Positions 13,200-13,317 of a DNA stretch of 13,317 nt are shown here, piece by piece. The stretch comes from DATEAV01 sp964575425 (GTDB lineage: Bacteria > Chloroflexota > Anaerolineae > Anaerolineales > E44-bin32), in the NCBI GenBank assembly GCA_964575425.1, contig CAZNRD010000064.1, forward strand, positions 1 to 13,317. Reading direction: 5' to 3'. Below the pieces are notes generated by a model, which searched no databases, had not been told where the DNA came from, and saw nothing but the letters and a program-made list of their open reading frames with translations. The translations under genes and the position numbers were made by a program. Every line of letters starts with the position of its first letter. Position 1 is the stretch's first letter.

Positions 13200-13317
13200 T
13201 GCCCCTCCAGACCACGGTCTCTGCCGGCACAAGCAGCCGCAGCGATCCGCCCGCGCCCGCCACTGATTGCGTTCAGACACATGTGAGACAGTAGGCCTGG
13301 CGCGAAAGGCGCAGCGG
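13200..13317. other. Upstream flank of the iclR operon, no gene seen
   Basis: No supported reading frame. The only local structure noted is CACATGTG at 13278-13285, a perfect 8 bp palindrome flanked by AGA on both sides. It could be a regulator site or belong to a divergent gene outside the window; there is not enough to say. Confidence 0.25.

Overview
This is a high-GC bacterial window, probably from an uncultured organism. Several things suggest a Chloroflexota-like or other leaderless-transcribing phylum, but I hold this loosely: two PstB paralogues in one phosphate locus, promoter -10 boxes only 7 nt ahead of start codons, and a lipoprotein PstS. No rRNA, tRNA, CRISPR array or insertion sequence is visible.

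Left edge (1-2083): a polysaccharide or cell-surface type region with signs of decay. It holds the last codons of an unidentified gene, a short remnant of a sugar-nucleotide epimerase, and a GT-C/GT39-like membrane glycosyltransferase. The glycosyltransferase is split into two overlapping frames at a run of seven G. Codon use here looks less GC-biased than in the rest of the window.

Middle (2219-7317): a complete high-affinity phosphate uptake locus in two divergent arms. pstB and phoU run leftward; pstS, pstC, pstA and a second pstB run rightward. The arms are separated by about 75 bp holding two outward-facing -10 boxes, each placed so that transcription would begin at or next to the start codon. 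PstS captures phosphate outside the cell, PstC and PstA form the channel, the PstB proteins power it, and PhoU couples uptake to signalling. The two PstB proteins deviate from consensus at complementary sites, which suggests an asymmetric ATPase heterodimer.

Junction (7318-7856): no intact gene. It holds a hairpin after the pst arm, an isolated extended -10 sequence, and the C-terminal remnant of an alpha/beta hydrolase on the minus strand.

Right half (13098 down to 7857, all minus strand): an operon-like array of an IclR-family regulator, a cupin, a TIM-barrel-like protein resembling 'U32 peptidase' annotations, a creatininase-family amidohydrolase, an aldehyde:ferredoxin oxidoreductase (AOR) family tungsten enzyme, and a MoaD/ThiS-like sulfur carrier. 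A good sigma70-type promoter lies ahead of iclR. The layout (own regulator, small-molecule enzymes, redox enzyme plus cofactor-sulfur carrier) suggests an inducible catabolic pathway for an unknown substrate. I do not recognise it as a described system, and it is the best candidate here for something new.
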